DNA from: Cognatiluteimonas lumbrici
GTDB taxonomy: Bacteria > Pseudomonadota > Gammaproteobacteria > Xanthomonadales > Xanthomonadaceae
Reading direction: 5' to 3'
DNA length: 64,000 nucleotides
Assembly: GCF_006476065.1 (NCBI RefSeq)
Contig: NZ_ML636798.1
Span: 540,906 to 604,905 of the forward strand
Made by a program: the position numbers and the translations under genes. Position 1 is the first letter of the stretch, and each line of letters opens with the position of its first letter. A model generated the notes under the pieces. The model was not told the origin of the DNA. It was given only the letters and a program-made list of their open reading frames with translations, and made no database searches. Positions 9,636-25,390 of this stretch are shown one piece after another.

Positions 9636-10438
9636 ACCAGGTGAATCCGGACGTATCCCGGCTGCACGCCGGCGAACAGCTGCGCTCCGCGCGCGAGGCC
9701 GCGGGCCTGGAACTGGCGGATGTCGCCACCCGGCTGAAGATGCCGGTGCGCGTCGTCCGCTCGCTCGAGGAAGAGGACTGGAGCCGGCTGGGGGCGCCGG
9801 TCTTCGTCCGCGGGCAGTTGCGCAGCTACGCGCGACTGCTGGGCATCGACGCCGAACCGGTGATCGATGCCGCCGAAGTGGCGCCGGTGGCGCCGCCCCA
9901 GCTCACGCCGCGCACCTTCACTCCGCCCCTGCAGCGCTTCGCCGAGCAGGCGGCGCGCCGCCTGGTGTACGTGGTGATGACCGTGGCGATCGCGATCCCG
10001 GTGTGGCTGGGGCTCTCCGGCCGCCAGCACCAGGAGCAGGTCGCCTACGACGCCGCGCCGCTCGATGCGCCGGCGGCCAGCGACCGCCAGCCGGCCTCGG
10101 AACCGCGCGACCGCGGGGCGGCCGAGCCGCGCCCGCTTGTTGCCTCGCTGGCCCCGATGCCGCAGCGCGCCGCGCCGGCGCTGTCGCTGCGCTTCGAGGG
10201 GGATAGCTGGCTGCAGGTGTTCGATGCGGACGGCAAGGTGCTCGAGCAGGCGCTGGTGAAAGCCGGCGAGAAGCGCAGCTACGATGCGGACGAAGCCGCT
10301 TCGGTGGTGCTCGGCAACGGTGCCGCCGTCGAGGTCCGCACCCAGGGCAAGGCACGCGACCTGTCGCCGTACATGCGCGCGAACGTAGCGCGCTTTACGG
10401 TATCCTCTGACGGTTCCCTCGCGCCCGCCGCCGACTGA
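9632..10438 (+). CDS. rodZ: RodZ-like cytoskeletal membrane protein (HTH plus DUF4115)
   Basis: Predicted to link MreB to the envelope and support rod shape. The 268-residue protein has an N-terminal Xre-type helix-turn-helix (about residues 12-75), a basic and proline-rich linker, one membrane span (about 110-130) and a C-terminal beta-rich DUF4115 domain (LSLRFEGDSWLQV onward). This order matches RodZ. The start overlaps the pilF stop by 4 bases. In many gammaproteobacteria ispG and hisS follow; here yfgM comes next after 78 bases. Confidence 0.88.
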   Translation: MNQVNPDVSRLHAGEQLRSAREAAGLELADVATRLKMPVRVVRSLEEEDWSRLGAPVFVRGQLRSYARLLGIDAEPVIDAAEVAPVAPPQLTPRTFTPPLQRFAEQAARRLVYVVMTVAIAIPVWLGLSGRQHQEQVAYDAAPLDAPAASDRQPASEPRDRGAAEPRPLVASLAPMPQRAAPALSLRFEGDSWLQVFDADGKVLEQALVKAGEKRSYDADEAASVVLGNGAAVEVRTQGKARDLSPYMRANVARFTVSSDGSLAPAAD

Positions 10439-10516
10439 CCTTCGGCCGCAACGGCCGCGAGACCTGGTCAACCCCCACCGGCCGCGGCGACCCGCGCCGG
10501 GACAACAGGCAGTCGC

Positions 10517-11146
10517 ATGGCAATCGACGATCTACTCGACGAACACGAGCAGGGCGAACGCGTTCGCGCCTGGTTGCGCAGCAACGGCGCCGGCATCATC
10601 GGCGGCGTCATCCTCGGGCTGGCCCTGATCTGGGGCTTCCGCTGGTGGCAGGACCAGCAGCTCTCCCAGCGCATGGCCGCCAGCAACAACTACCAGGCCG
10701 CGGTCGACCAGCTCGACGCCGGCAAGCTGGCCGAAGCCGCGCCGATGGTGGCGGCGCTGCCCGACGGCACCTATGCCACCCTGGCCGCGCTCGAGCTGGC
10801 GCAGGCCCAGGTGGAGGCGGGCAAGCGCGACGACGCCATCGCCACCCTGCGCGGTGCGGCGACGTCGGATCCGCGACTGGCCGAGATCGTGTCGCGGCGC
10901 CTTGCGCGCCTGCTGCTCGACGCCGGCCAGCCCGCCGACGCGCTGGCCCTGCTGCAGGGCGATGCGCCGGCCACCCTGAGCGTCCGCGGCGATGCGCTCG
11001 CCGCGAGCGGTGAGCGGGACAAGGCACGCGAGGCGTACGCGAAGGCGCTGGTCGGGCTGGAGGTCGGCTCGCCGCTGCGCAACCTGGTGGAACTCAAACT
11101 CTCCGAAGTCGGCGGCACGCCGGCGCAGACCGAGGCAGGCAGCTGA
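10517..11146 (+). CDS. yfgM: YfgM family Sec-associated periplasmic chaperone subunit
   Basis: 209 residues: short cytoplasmic start, one membrane anchor (GIIGGVILGLALIWGF, about residues 25-42) and a periplasmic helical TPR-like domain. E. coli YfgM joins PpiD at the SecYEG translocon and helps pass proteins to periplasmic chaperones. Its place directly before bamB and der is the conserved neighbourhood, which supports the name. The stop overlaps the bamB start by one base (TGATG). Confidence 0.88.
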   Translation: MAIDDLLDEHEQGERVRAWLRSNGAGIIGGVILGLALIWGFRWWQDQQLSQRMAASNNYQAAVDQLDAGKLAEAAPMVAALPDGTYATLAALELAQAQVEAGKRDDAIATLRGAATSDPRLAEIVSRRLARLLLDAGQPADALALLQGDAPATLSVRGDALAASGERDKAREAYAKALVGLEVGSPLRNLVELKLSEVGGTPAQTEAGS

Positions 11147-12339
11147 TGATGGCAACCCCCTTCCGATCCCGCGCGGCGCTGGTGTCCGCGGCCGCCTGCG
11201 TGCTCGTCCTGCTGGGCGGCTGCAGCACCCTCAAGGGCTGGTTCGGCAGCAAGGACCAGGAGGCCCTGAAGCCGGCCGAGCTGACCACGTTCACCGCCAC
11301 CGCCACGCCGCAGCGGCTGTGGTCGGCCAAGGTCGGCAAGGGCGAAGGCCGCGTCGGCGCGCGCCAGGCGCCGGCGGTCGAGGGCGGCCGCGTGTACGCC
11401 GCCGCGCTCGAGGGCGGGGTCACCGCGCTCGACCTGCAGACGGGGCAGCGCGCCTGGCACCACGAGAGCGAACTGCCGCTGTCCGGCGGCCCTGGCGTGG
11501 GCGAAGGCCTCGTCGTCGTCGGCAGCCTCGAGGGCGACGTGGTCGCGCTGGACGCCGCAACCGGCGCGCAACGCTGGACCGCGAAGGTCGGCAATGAAGT
11601 GCTCGCGGCGCCGGTGATCGGGCAGGGCGTGGTGCTGGTGCGTTCGATCGACGGCCGGGTCACTGCGTTCGACGCCGACGACGGCAGCCGCATGTGGTTC
11701 TGGCAGCGCGAGACGCCGGCGCTGTCGGTGCGCGGCAGCGGTTCGCCGCTGCTCGGCCCGGGCCTGGTGTTCGTCGGCAGCGCCGACGGCACCCTGTCCG
11801 CGGTCTCGCTGGCCGAGGGCCGGCTGCTGTGGGAGCAGACCATCGCCGCGCCGGAAGGCCGCACCGAGCTCGACCGCATGGCCGACATCGACGGCCAGCC
11901 GGCGCTCGAGGGCACCACCATCTTCGCCACCAGCTACAAGGGCCGCACCATGGCCATCGACGGCCCGAGCGGCCGCCCGCTGTGGGCGCACGGCGCCGGC
12001 GGCCCGGGCGCGGTCGCGATCGGGCTGGACAAGGTCGTGGTCACCGACCCCCAGGGCACGGTCTGGGGCCTCGACAAGGCCACCGGCACAGCGATGTGGC
12101 AGCAGGCAGGCCTGGCGCGGCGCAACGTCAGCGCGCCGGCGGTCCAGGGCGACCACGTGGTCGTCGGCGACTTCGAGGGCTACCTGCACTGGCTGCGCCT
12201 GGGCGACGGTGCCTTCGCCGCGCGCGTGGACGCAGCCGGCGATCCGATCATCGCGACCCCGGTCGTCGCCGACGGCATCGTGCTGGCGCAGAGCACCGGC
12301 GGCGAGCTGAGCGCCTGGCGCATCGGGGCGACGCCCTGA
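11146..12339 (+). CDS. bamB: Outer membrane assembly lipoprotein BamB
   Basis: Lipoprotein of the BAM complex that inserts beta-barrel proteins into the outer membrane. Signal peptide with lipobox LLGGC (Cys26), then an eight-bladed PQQ-like propeller visible as repeated G-x-V-(V/Y)-A/GS and LD-x-x-TG-x-x-W units. The length of 397 residues is typical. Two consecutive ATGs (11146 and 11149) are possible starts; the first gives a one-base overlap with yfgM. der follows after 30 bases. Confidence 0.95.
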   Translation: MMATPFRSRAALVSAAACVLVLLGGCSTLKGWFGSKDQEALKPAELTTFTATATPQRLWSAKVGKGEGRVGARQAPAVEGGRVYAAALEGGVTALDLQTGQRAWHHESELPLSGGPGVGEGLVVVGSLEGDVVALDAATGAQRWTAKVGNEVLAAPVIGQGVVLVRSIDGRVTAFDADDGSRMWFWQRETPALSVRGSGSPLLGPGLVFVGSADGTLSAVSLAEGRLLWEQTIAAPEGRTELDRMADIDGQPALEGTTIFATSYKGRTMAIDGPSGRPLWAHGAGGPGAVAIGLDKVVVTDPQGTVWGLDKATGTAMWQQAGLARRNVSAPAVQGDHVVVGDFEGYLHWLRLGDGAFAARVDAAGDPIIATPVVADGIVLAQSTGGELSAWRIGATP

Positions 12340-12369
12340 GCCACGGGTGTCCCGGCCAGGCAGTCCCGC

Positions 12370-13767
12370 ATGCTTCCCCTCGTCGCCATCGTCGGCCGGC
12401 CGAACGTCGGCAAGTCGACCCTGTTCAATGCCCTGACGCGGACCCGCGACGCCCTCGTGCACGACGCCCCGGGCGTGACCCGGGACCGCAACTACGGCGT
12501 CTGCCGCCACGATCCCGAGCGTCCCTTCGTGCTGGTCGACACCGGCGGCATCGCCGGCGACGAGAGCGGGCTGGCCGGCGCCACCGCGCGCCAGTCGCGG
12601 GCGGCCGCCAGCGAAGCCGACCTGGTGCTGTTCGTCGTCGACGGCCGCGAAGGCCCGTCGGCGCTGGACGACGGCATCCTGGCCTGGCTGCGCAAGGTGG
12701 ACACCCCGGTCCACCTGGTGGTCAACAAGGTCGACGGCATCGACGCGCAGGCCGCGCGCAACGAGTTCTCGCGCTACGGCTTCGCCGACGTGTTCGCGGT
12801 GTCCTCCGCACATCGCCAGGGTCTCGACGGCCTGCTGCAGGCGGTGTTGGCGAAGCTGCCCGCCGACGGCGACGCGGAAGTGCTCGACGAGGATCCTGAC
12901 CGCATCCGCATCGCCTTCGTCGGCCGCCCCAACGTCGGCAAGTCCACCCTGGTCAACCGCATCCTCGGCGAGGAGCGGATGATCGCCTCCGACGTGCCCG
13001 GCACCACCCGCGACGCGATCGCGGTGGACCTGGAGCGCGACGGCCGCAAGTACCGGCTGGTGGACACCGCCGGCCTGCGCCGGAAGTCGAAGGTCGAGGA
13101 GGCGGTCGAGAAGTTCTCGATCGTGAAGACGCTGCAGGCGATCGAGCATTGCGAGGTCGCGGTGATCCTGCTCGACGCCGGCGAAGGCGTCACCGAGCAG
13201 GACGCCAGCGTGCTCGGCGCGGTGCTCGACGCCGGGCGCGCGCTGGTCATCGCGATCAACAAGTGGGACAACCAGAGCGACTACCAGCGCAAGCAGACCG
13301 AGGCGCTGCTGTCGCGCAAGCTGGCGTTCGTGGACTGGGCCGAGGCGGTGCGCATCTCCGCGCTGCACGGCTCCGGCCTGCGCGAGCTGTTCCGCGCGAT
13401 CCACCGCGCGCACGCCTCGGCCACGCGCCAGTTCGGCACTTCCGAGGTGACCCGTGCGCTCGAAAGCGCGGTCGAGGCGCATCCGCCGCCGGCCTCGCGC
13501 GGGCACGCGCCCAAGCTGCGCTTCGCCCATCCCGGCGGCGAGAACCCGCCGACCTTCGTGGTCCACGGCAACCGCCTGCGCACGCTCCCGGAAAGCTACC
13601 GCCGGTACCTGGAGAACTTCTTCCGCAAGCGTTTCAAGCTCGTCGGCACGCCGGTGCGCTTCGTGTTCAAGGAAGGCGAGAACCCGTACAAGGACCGCAA
13701 GAACGTGCTCTCCGAGCGCCAGGTGGAGCGGCGCCGCCGGCTGTTGCGGCACGTCAAGCGGAAGTAG
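12370..13767 (+). CDS. der: Ribosome biogenesis GTPase Der (EngA)
   Basis: Double-GTPase needed for 50S subunit maturation. Two complete G domains are seen, each with GRPNVGKST (near residues 9 and 184), a DxPGxTRD switch and an NKxD motif (NKVD, NKWD), followed by the KH-like C-terminal domain ending in the basic tail. The 465-residue length is normal. The moeB-like gene starts 2 bases after the stop. Confidence 0.97.
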   Translation: MLPLVAIVGRPNVGKSTLFNALTRTRDALVHDAPGVTRDRNYGVCRHDPERPFVLVDTGGIAGDESGLAGATARQSRAAASEADLVLFVVDGREGPSALDDGILAWLRKVDTPVHLVVNKVDGIDAQAARNEFSRYGFADVFAVSSAHRQGLDGLLQAVLAKLPADGDAEVLDEDPDRIRIAFVGRPNVGKSTLVNRILGEERMIASDVPGTTRDAIAVDLERDGRKYRLVDTAGLRRKSKVEEAVEKFSIVKTLQAIEHCEVAVILLDAGEGVTEQDASVLGAVLDAGRALVIAINKWDNQSDYQRKQTEALLSRKLAFVDWAEAVRISALHGSGLRELFRAIHRAHASATRQFGTSEVTRALESAVEAHPPPASRGHAPKLRFAHPGGENPPTFVVHGNRLRTLPESYRRYLENFFRKRFKLVGTPVRFVFKEGENPYKDRKNVLSERQVERRRRLLRHVKRK

Positions 13768-13769
13768 CC

Positions 13770-14891
13770 GTGGCGCGCGAGATCGCCCCAGCCGACGCGC
13801 TGGCCCGGCAACGTGCCGGGGCGGTGCTGGTGGACGTGCGTGGTGCCGACGAACGCGCGCTGGGCATGGCCGCGGGCGCGCTGGGCGTGGAGCGCGAAGC
13901 GCTGGAGCGCGATCCCGCGGCGCACCTGCCGGACCGCGCCGCCGAGGTGCTGCTGATCTGCCAGTCCGGGCGGCGCTCGGCGCTGGCCGCGGAGACGCTG
14001 GAGGGCCTCGGGTACGCGCGCGTGGTGTCGGTCGCGGGCGGCACTGCGGCCTGGGAAGCCGCCGGCCTGCCAATCGCGCGCGACGGGGTGGACGCCGACT
14101 TCGCCGAGCGCTACTCGCGCCAGCTGCGCCTGCCCGAGGTCGGCCTGGCCGGCCAGCAGGCCTTGCAAGGGGCGCGCATGCTGCTGCTGGGGGCAGGGGG
14201 GCTCGGCTCGCCGGCCGCCTATTACCTCGCCGCGGCGGGCGTCGGCCACCTGCGCATCGCCGACGACGACCGCGTCGAGCGCAGCAACCTGCAGCGCCAG
14301 ATCCTGCACACCGAGGCGGACATCGGCGACCGCAAGGTGGAGTCCGCGGCACGCGCGCTCTCGGCGCTCAATCCGCGCACGCGGATCGAGCCCGTGGCCG
14401 AGCGCGTCACCAGCGACAACGTCGAGCGCCTGCTCGAGGGCGTGGACGTGGTCATCGACGGCGCCGACAACTTCCCGGTGCGCTACCTGCTCAACGACGC
14501 CTGCGTGAAGCTCGGCAAGCCGCTCGTGTACGGCGCGGTGCTGCGCTTCCAGGGCCAGGTCTCGGTGTTCGACGCCGGTCGCCACCGCGGCGCGCGGCCC
14601 TGCTACCGCTGCCTGTTCCCGGAACCGCCCGCAGCCGCGGACGCGCCCAACTGCAGCGAGGCCGGGGTCCTGGGCGTGCTGCCCGGCGTCATCGGCCTGT
14701 TGCAGGCGACCGAGGCGATCAAGCTGGTGCTCGGCATCGGCGAACCGCTCGCGGGGCGGATGCTGCACTTCGACGCCCTGGCGATGCGCTTCCGGCAAAC
14801 GCGGCTGCCGCCCGACCCGGGCTGCGTCGTCTGTGCGCCGGGGCGCCCGTTCCCGGGCTACGTGGACTACGAGGCGTTCTGCGCAGGCTGA
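13770..14891 (+). CDS. moeB: MoeB/ThiF-family adenylyltransferase with N-terminal rhodanese domain
   Basis: E1-like enzyme that adenylates the C-terminal glycine of MoaD/ThiS-type sulfur carriers for molybdopterin or related sulfur transfer. Residues 1 to about 105 form a rhodanese domain with the persulfide-forming loop CQSGRRS; the rest is a ThiF domain with the nucleotide motif GAGGLGSP, the NCSEAG segment holding the adenylation-site Cys, and two zinc CxxC pairs (CYRC, CVVC). The GTG at 13770 lies 2 bases after the der stop; no closer ATG is in frame. The fused rhodanese suggests that sulfur donor and activating enzyme are one chain. ThiF or thiocarboxylate functions other than MoeB are possible. 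Confidence 0.85.
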   Translation: MAREIAPADALARQRAGAVLVDVRGADERALGMAAGALGVEREALERDPAAHLPDRAAEVLLICQSGRRSALAAETLEGLGYARVVSVAGGTAAWEAAGLPIARDGVDADFAERYSRQLRLPEVGLAGQQALQGARMLLLGAGGLGSPAAYYLAAAGVGHLRIADDDRVERSNLQRQILHTEADIGDRKVESAARALSALNPRTRIEPVAERVTSDNVERLLEGVDVVIDGADNFPVRYLLNDACVKLGKPLVYGAVLRFQGQVSVFDAGRHRGARPCYRCLFPEPPAAADAPNCSEAGVLGVLPGVIGLLQATEAIKLVLGIGEPLAGRMLHFDALAMRFRQTRLPPDPGCVVCAPGRPFPGYVDYEAFCAG

Positions 14892-14893
14892 CG

Positions 14894-15087
14894 TTACGCG
14901 GGCTGATCGGCCCGTCTGCGCGGACGCGGCTTCGAGCGCGGGTCGATCTGCACGCCGACCACGGCATTGCAGTGGATGCAGCTGTAGCTCAGGCAGCGCG
15001 CCTTGCTCTCGCCCTCGACCACGCCCACCACCTGCTCGACGTTGACGTGCAACAAGCGGTGCCCGCACTTCGGGCATTGCCCCAGGA

Positions 15088-15094
<7 letters not shown>
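14894..15094 (-). CDS. Small zinc-ribbon protein of unknown function
   Basis: 66 residues with two cysteine pairs (CPKC at 7-10 and CxxC at 39-42, plus Cys34) that look like a zinc ribbon, and a basic tail (RSKPRPRRR). The function is not known to me. The frame is open further upstream, but the ATG at 15094 has a GGGGACG ribosome site and removes a low-complexity extension. It converges on moeB with 2 bases between stops and is divergent from folD, whose likely -35 box overlaps its first codons. Confidence 0.7.
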
Positions 15095-17546
<2,452 letters not shown>

Positions 17547-17554
17547 CGCCGCAC

Positions 17555-19593
<2,039 letters not shown>

Positions 19594-19657
19594 GCGGGCC
19601 GCGACCCGCCGCGCGCTATCATCGGGCCCATCCAAGGACAGAAGGACGCACCGGCGC

Positions 19658-20215
19658 ATGATCCCGGCCAGCGAAGGACGCCTGATCTGGATCGACCTCG
19701 AGATGACCGGGCTGGACACGGTCAACGATTCGATCCTGGAGATCGCCACGGTGGTCACCGACGCCAACCTCAACGTGCTGGCCGAAGGCCCGGAGCTGGC
19801 GATCGCGCATCCGCTGTCCACCCTGGAAGCAATGGACGACTGGAACCGGCGCCAGCACGGCAATTCCGGGCTGTGGCGGCGGGTGCTGGAGGAGGGCGTG
19901 TCGCTCGGCGAGGCCGAGTCGCGCACGCTGGACTTCCTCGAGCAGTGGGTGCCGGCGAACGCGTCGCCGATGTGCGGCAACTCGATCTGCCAGGACCGCC
20001 GCTTCCTGCACCGGCAGATGCCGGCGCTGGAGCGGTACTTCCATTACCGCAACCTGGACGTCAGCACGCTCAAGGAACTCGCGCGCCGCTGGGCCCCCCA
20101 GGTGCTCTCCGCGATCCACAAGGAAGCCGCGCACACCGCCCTCAGCGACGTCCGCGATTCCATCGCCGAACTCCGCCACTACCGCCAGCACATGGGCCCC
20201 CTCGGCGGCTTGTGA
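19658..20215 (+). CDS. orn: Oligoribonuclease
   Basis: DEDDh 3'-5' exonuclease that degrades two- to five-nucleotide RNAs, including pGpG from cyclic di-GMP breakdown, which links it to RpfG in this window. Catalytic Asp13 and Glu15 ([10 protein letters not shown]), a central Asp (QDRRF) and the C-terminal [10 protein letters not shown] motif are present in a normal 185-residue protein. A TATCAT -10-like hexamer at 19617-19622 lies upstream. A long inverted repeat follows the stop codon. Confidence 0.96.
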   Translation: MIPASEGRLIWIDLEMTGLDTVNDSILEIATVVTDANLNVLAEGPELAIAHPLSTLEAMDDWNRRQHGNSGLWRRVLEEGVSLGEAESRTLDFLEQWVPANASPMCGNSICQDRRFLHRQMPALERYFHYRNLDVSTLKELARRWAPQVLSAIHKEAAHTALSDVRDSIAELRHYRQHMGPLGGL

Positions 20216-20218
20216 CAT

Positions 20219-20345
20219 TCTTTAGCCACAGATCACACAGATTGAAAAAGATTTGGAACTGGACTGCGAAGTTGCTCGGCTCGGGCACGCCCTTCGCACT
20301 CAGGTGATAAATCCTTTTGAATCTGTGTGATCTGTGGCAAAAAGA
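20219..20345. repeat. Long inverted-repeat element (REPIN/MITE-like) between orn and ppsA
   Basis: GCCACAGATCACACAGATT (20225-20243) recurs as a perfect inverted copy at 20320-20338; the similarity extends with few mismatches to about 34 bases per arm. Inside, TGCGAAG (20265-20271) pairs with CTTCGCA (20292-20298). The whole 127 bases can fold as one hairpin, with A-rich and T-rich flanks. It fills the space between two convergent genes and may act as a bidirectional terminator. No coding capacity is seen. Confidence 0.7.
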
Positions 20346-20354
20346 GCCCGCCCG

Positions 20355-22745
<2,391 letters not shown>

Positions 22746-22807
22746 GGCGTGGGGCTCCGGAGGGTTTCCGCTATTTTAGCAACGTGAACAGCCCTGGAGT
22801 CGCCCGC

Positions 22808-23629
22808 ATGCCCGGAATCCGCCCGGTCTTCTACGTTTCCGACGGAACCGGCATCACCGCCGAAACCATCGGCCACAGCCTGCTGACGCAATTCAGCGGG
22901 TTGCGCTTCACCACCGACCGCCTGCCGTTCGTGGACACCCCCGAAAAGGCCCGCCAGGCCGCGGCCACGATCCGTAGCGCCGGCGAGGCGCACGGCCTGC
23001 GCCCGGTGGTCGTCAATTCCTGCGTGGATCCGCAGCTCAACGCGCTGCTGGCGGAGAGCGGGGCGCTGATGCTCGACGTGTTCGCCCCGTTCATCGCGCC
23101 GCTGGAGGAACTGCTGGGCCAGCAGCGCGAACTGCACGTCGGCCGCGCGCACGGCATGGTGGACTTCGAGACCTACCACCGCCGGATCAACGCGATGAAC
23201 TACGCGCTGGCCCACGACGACGGCGTCGCCACCGACTACGCCGACGCCGACCTGGTGCTGGTCGGCGTGTCGCGCGCCGGCAAGACCCCGACCTGCGTCT
23301 ACCTGGCGCTGCACCACGGCGTGCGCGCGGCCAACTATCCGCTCACCGAGGAGGACCTCGAGACGGTGGACCTGCCGCCGCGGCTGCGGCCGTACCGCCA
23401 TAAGCTGTTCGGGCTCACCATCGATCCGGTGCGCCTGCACCAGATCCGGCAGGAGCGGCGCCCGGATTCGCGTTACGCGCAACTGGAGACCTGCAAGCGC
23501 GAAGTGGCGGCCGCCGAGGCCCTCCTGCAGACGCAGGGCATCCAGACACTCAGCACCACGCACGCCTCGATCGAGGAGATTTCCAGCCGCGTGCTCGAGG
23601 TGCTGGGACTCAACCGGGAAATGTTCTGA
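22808..23629 (+). CDS. ppsR: PEP synthase regulatory kinase/pyrophosphorylase (DUF299)
   Basis: Controls PpsA by ADP-dependent phosphorylation of a Thr beside the catalytic His and by the reverse phosphorolysis. The P-loop-like motif [10 protein letters not shown] and the start [11 protein letters not shown] are family hallmarks; 273 residues is typical. A GTG at 22784 is in frame but lies at the expected transcription start of a TATTTT -10 (22772-22777); the ATG at 22808 has GGAG 8 bases upstream and is preferred. The divergent pairing with ppsA supports the assignment. Confidence 0.93.
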   Translation: MPGIRPVFYVSDGTGITAETIGHSLLTQFSGLRFTTDRLPFVDTPEKARQAAATIRSAGEAHGLRPVVVNSCVDPQLNALLAESGALMLDVFAPFIAPLEELLGQQRELHVGRAHGMVDFETYHRRINAMNYALAHDDGVATDYADADLVLVGVSRAGKTPTCVYLALHHGVRAANYPLTEEDLETVDLPPRLRPYRHKLFGLTIDPVRLHQIRQERRPDSRYAQLETCKREVAAAEALLQTQGIQTLSTTHASIEEISSRVLEVLGLNREMF

Positions 23630-23646
23630 GCGTGTAGGATCGGGCC

Positions 23647-24129
23647 ATGGCCCATGTCCTGACCCGCATCGAACGCATTCCCCGCATCGGCCGCTTCGGC
23701 TGGCTGATGGGGCTGTATGCCGAAAACCATGCGCTGCTGACGCGCCTGTTCGAGCCGGCCGGCCTGGGGCAGGGCAGCTGGGTCTCGCGGATCGGCGACG
23801 GCCTGGACGTGTGCCTGGACGTGCTCGAGCAGCACGCGTACACCAGCGAGCTGCGCCTCACCTACGCGATGCAGGACCCGCTCACCGGGCAACCGGATCC
23901 GTCCGCCTACGTGCGCCTCTACCACGACGCGCGCCAGGCGGAGGCGACCCATTGCTACGTCGGCCGCCGCTGGCAGGACGTGCTCGGCATGAACCCGCCG
24001 GCCGCCACCCTGGTGGACCACCGCCTGCGCATGAACACCTTCCTCGGCAAGTGGCTGCACTACCTCGCCGAGCGCGGGCACGGCGTCGCCACGCTGGCGC
24101 CGTCGACGGGCGCGCGCGACGCGGCCTGA
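23647..24129 (+). CDS. DUF1249 family protein (YqiB-like)
   Basis: 160-residue cytosolic protein of the DUF1249 family, known from E. coli YqiB, with no established function. Typical features are NHALLTRLFEPA near the start, the EQHAYTSELRL stretch and a C-terminal KWLHYLAERGH. It follows ppsR after 17 bases on the same strand and may share its transcript. No signal peptide or membrane segment is visible. Confidence 0.8.
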   Translation: MAHVLTRIERIPRIGRFGWLMGLYAENHALLTRLFEPAGLGQGSWVSRIGDGLDVCLDVLEQHAYTSELRLTYAMQDPLTGQPDPSAYVRLYHDARQAEATHCYVGRRWQDVLGMNPPAATLVDHRLRMNTFLGKWLHYLAERGHGVATLAPSTGARDAA

Positions 24130-24139
24130 GAGGAGAAAG

Positions 24140-24215
24140 TGGCGTCCCCACGGGGATTCGAACCCCGGTCGCAACCGTGAAAGGGTTGTGTCCTAGGCCT
24201 CTAGACGATGGGGAC
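24140..24215 (-). tRNA. tRNA-Glu (UUC)
   Basis: 76 bases with a complete cloverleaf: acceptor GTCCCCA, the T arm with GGTTCGAATCC, anticodon loop CTTTCAC with anticodon TTC, and encoded CCA at 24142-24140. It lies 26 bases downstream of tRNA-Ala on the same strand; one promoter probably serves both. Confidence 0.97.
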
Positions 24216-24241
24216 GCGAAAACCGGACCAGCGTTGTAGAT

Positions 24242-24317
24242 TGGTGGAGCCAGGCGGGATCGAACCGCCGACCTCCTGCATGCCATGCAGGCGCTCTCCC
24301 AGCTGAGCTATGGCCCC
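24242..24317 (-). tRNA. tRNA-Ala (GGC)
   Basis: 76 bases, anticodon loop ATGGCAT giving anticodon GGC, encoded CCA, and the alanine identity pair G3-U70 in the acceptor stem (GGGGCCA with TGGCTCC). First gene of the two-tRNA transcript. Confidence 0.97.
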
Positions 24318-24335
24318 ACTGCTGGAAAGCGCGCA

Positions 24336-24365
24336 AGTGTACTGGTCACGTCGCGCGACCGTCAA
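24336..24365 (-). promoter_or_regulatory. Predicted promoter of the tRNA-Ala/tRNA-Glu operon
   Basis: On the minus strand TTGACG (24365-24360), an 18-base spacer and TACACT (24341-24336), placing the start about 12 bases before tRNA-Ala. Confidence 0.6.
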
Positions 24366-24389
24366 GACGGAACACGGAGGAAAGTGGAC

Positions 24390-24866
24390 ATGAAGATCGC
24401 AGATATCGGTCCCCGGCCGGACAGCTTCGACCTGGAGACCGCCACCACCGAAAACCGCAACTACCGCACGGTCGCCTGGAGCGGCCGCTACCTGCAGGTC
24501 ACGCTGATGTCGATCCCGGTCGGCGGATCGATCGGGCTGGAGATGCACGCCGAAACCGACCAGTTCCTGCGCCTGGACGCCGGCCGCGGCAAGGCCCGCA
24601 TCGGCCCGGCGAAGGATCGCCTCGAGTTCGAGCGAGACGTTTCCGACGGTTGGTGCGTGCTGGTGCCCGCCGGCATGTGGCACGACGTGATCAACACCGG
24701 CGACGAGCCAATGCGCCTGTACGCGATCTACGCGCCGGTGCACCACGCCGCGGGCAAGGTCCACGAGGACGCCGCGGCTGCGCAGGAGGACGAGGAATCC
24801 GGCAACGACGAGCCGCCGGAGTGGAGCGTGCAGCCGTCCGACTCGGCCCCGGACCGCCACGGTTGA
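24390..24866 (+). CDS. Cupin-fold protein, phosphomannose-isomerase-like
   Basis: 158 residues with a single cupin domain: motif 1 region GGSIGLEMHAETDQFLRL and motif 2 region VPAGMWHDVINTG, each with the metal-ligand histidines and acids expected of small cupins. Substrate unknown. The tail after about residue 125 is acidic and probably disordered. The frame extends upstream across the tRNA-Ala region, but the ATG at 24390 has a strong GGAGGAAAG ribosome site. It is divergent from the tRNA promoter. Confidence 0.85.
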   Translation: MKIADIGPRPDSFDLETATTENRNYRTVAWSGRYLQVTLMSIPVGGSIGLEMHAETDQFLRLDAGRGKARIGPAKDRLEFERDVSDGWCVLVPAGMWHDVINTGDEPMRLYAIYAPVHHAAGKVHEDAAAAQEDEESGNDEPPEWSVQPSDSAPDRHG

Positions 24867-24889
24867 GGGGCGTTCTGCCAGTAATTGAA

Positions 24890-24905
24890 CATAATAGGCA
24901 TTATG
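24890..24905. promoter_or_regulatory. AT-rich palindrome CATAAT-AGGC-ATTATG, candidate operator
   Basis: Perfect 6-base half-sites with a 4-base spacer, in a 60-base AT-rich island (24880-24935) of an otherwise very GC-rich region. It lies 41 bases upstream of the small gene at 24946. The form suggests a binding site for a small HTH repressor; none is encoded next to it. Confidence 0.45.
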
Positions 24906-24945
24906 CGAAGTTCTGTATTACCTCAACTTTGCCTCTGGTGACCTG

Positions 24946-25278
24946 ATGCAAACCAGACCGCCCTGCTGGCCTGAGTCCCGGCCCTGCCCGAACGAGTGTG
25001 CGCACCAGCTCTACGAGCGCACCGTCCACAACCTGACGCCACTGCACGGCCGCTGGGCGGGCTGGCGCCTGGCTGGCCGTGAGCTGGTCGCACCGGATGG
25101 CGACAGGATCACCCCGGAACGCCTGCGCGGCCTCTTGTGGCGCCAGGAACACGAACAGCGGATCGAACGCGCGGCTGGCCGTCGGGCCGCCGAGCAACTG
25201 CGCCGCCAGCGCCAACCCGTCAAGGTCATCGTGGTCGAGCTCGCCGAACTGCGAGTGCACGGACAGTTCGCCGGCTAG
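24946..25278 (+). CDS. Small basic protein, possibly DUF3653-like (phage-associated)
   Basis: 110 residues, basic, with a central LHGRWAGWRLAGRELVAPDG segment and a following helix rich in Arg, Glu and Gln (GLLWRQEHEQRIER). The segment recalls DUF3653-type phage proteins of Xanthomonadaceae, but I cannot confirm this without a search. A GGTGA site precedes the ATG, and the gene stands alone behind an AT-rich palindrome, about 630 bases from tRNA-Ala. Both facts fit a small accessory or phage-derived gene. It could also be a chance frame, since GC-rich DNA readily gives such ORFs. Confidence 0.55.
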   Translation: MQTRPPCWPESRPCPNECAHQLYERTVHNLTPLHGRWAGWRLAGRELVAPDGDRITPERLRGLLWRQEHEQRIERAAGRRAAEQLRRQRQPVKVIVVELAELRVHGQFAG

Positions 25279-25390
25279 CGCGACGACGTCCCCGGCCGGC
25301 ATCGCACAGCTGTGGTTGCCTTGATGCCGATCATCGCCCGGGCCGCCCCTGCCGGGCTATCTTGTTGCTCATTTCCCCTGGAGCCCCCTC

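Noticed and set aside
10771..14352. Open frame of about 1190 codons on the minus strand across yfgM, bamB, der and moeB
   Set aside because: It crosses four real plus-strand genes and has no domain-like sequence.
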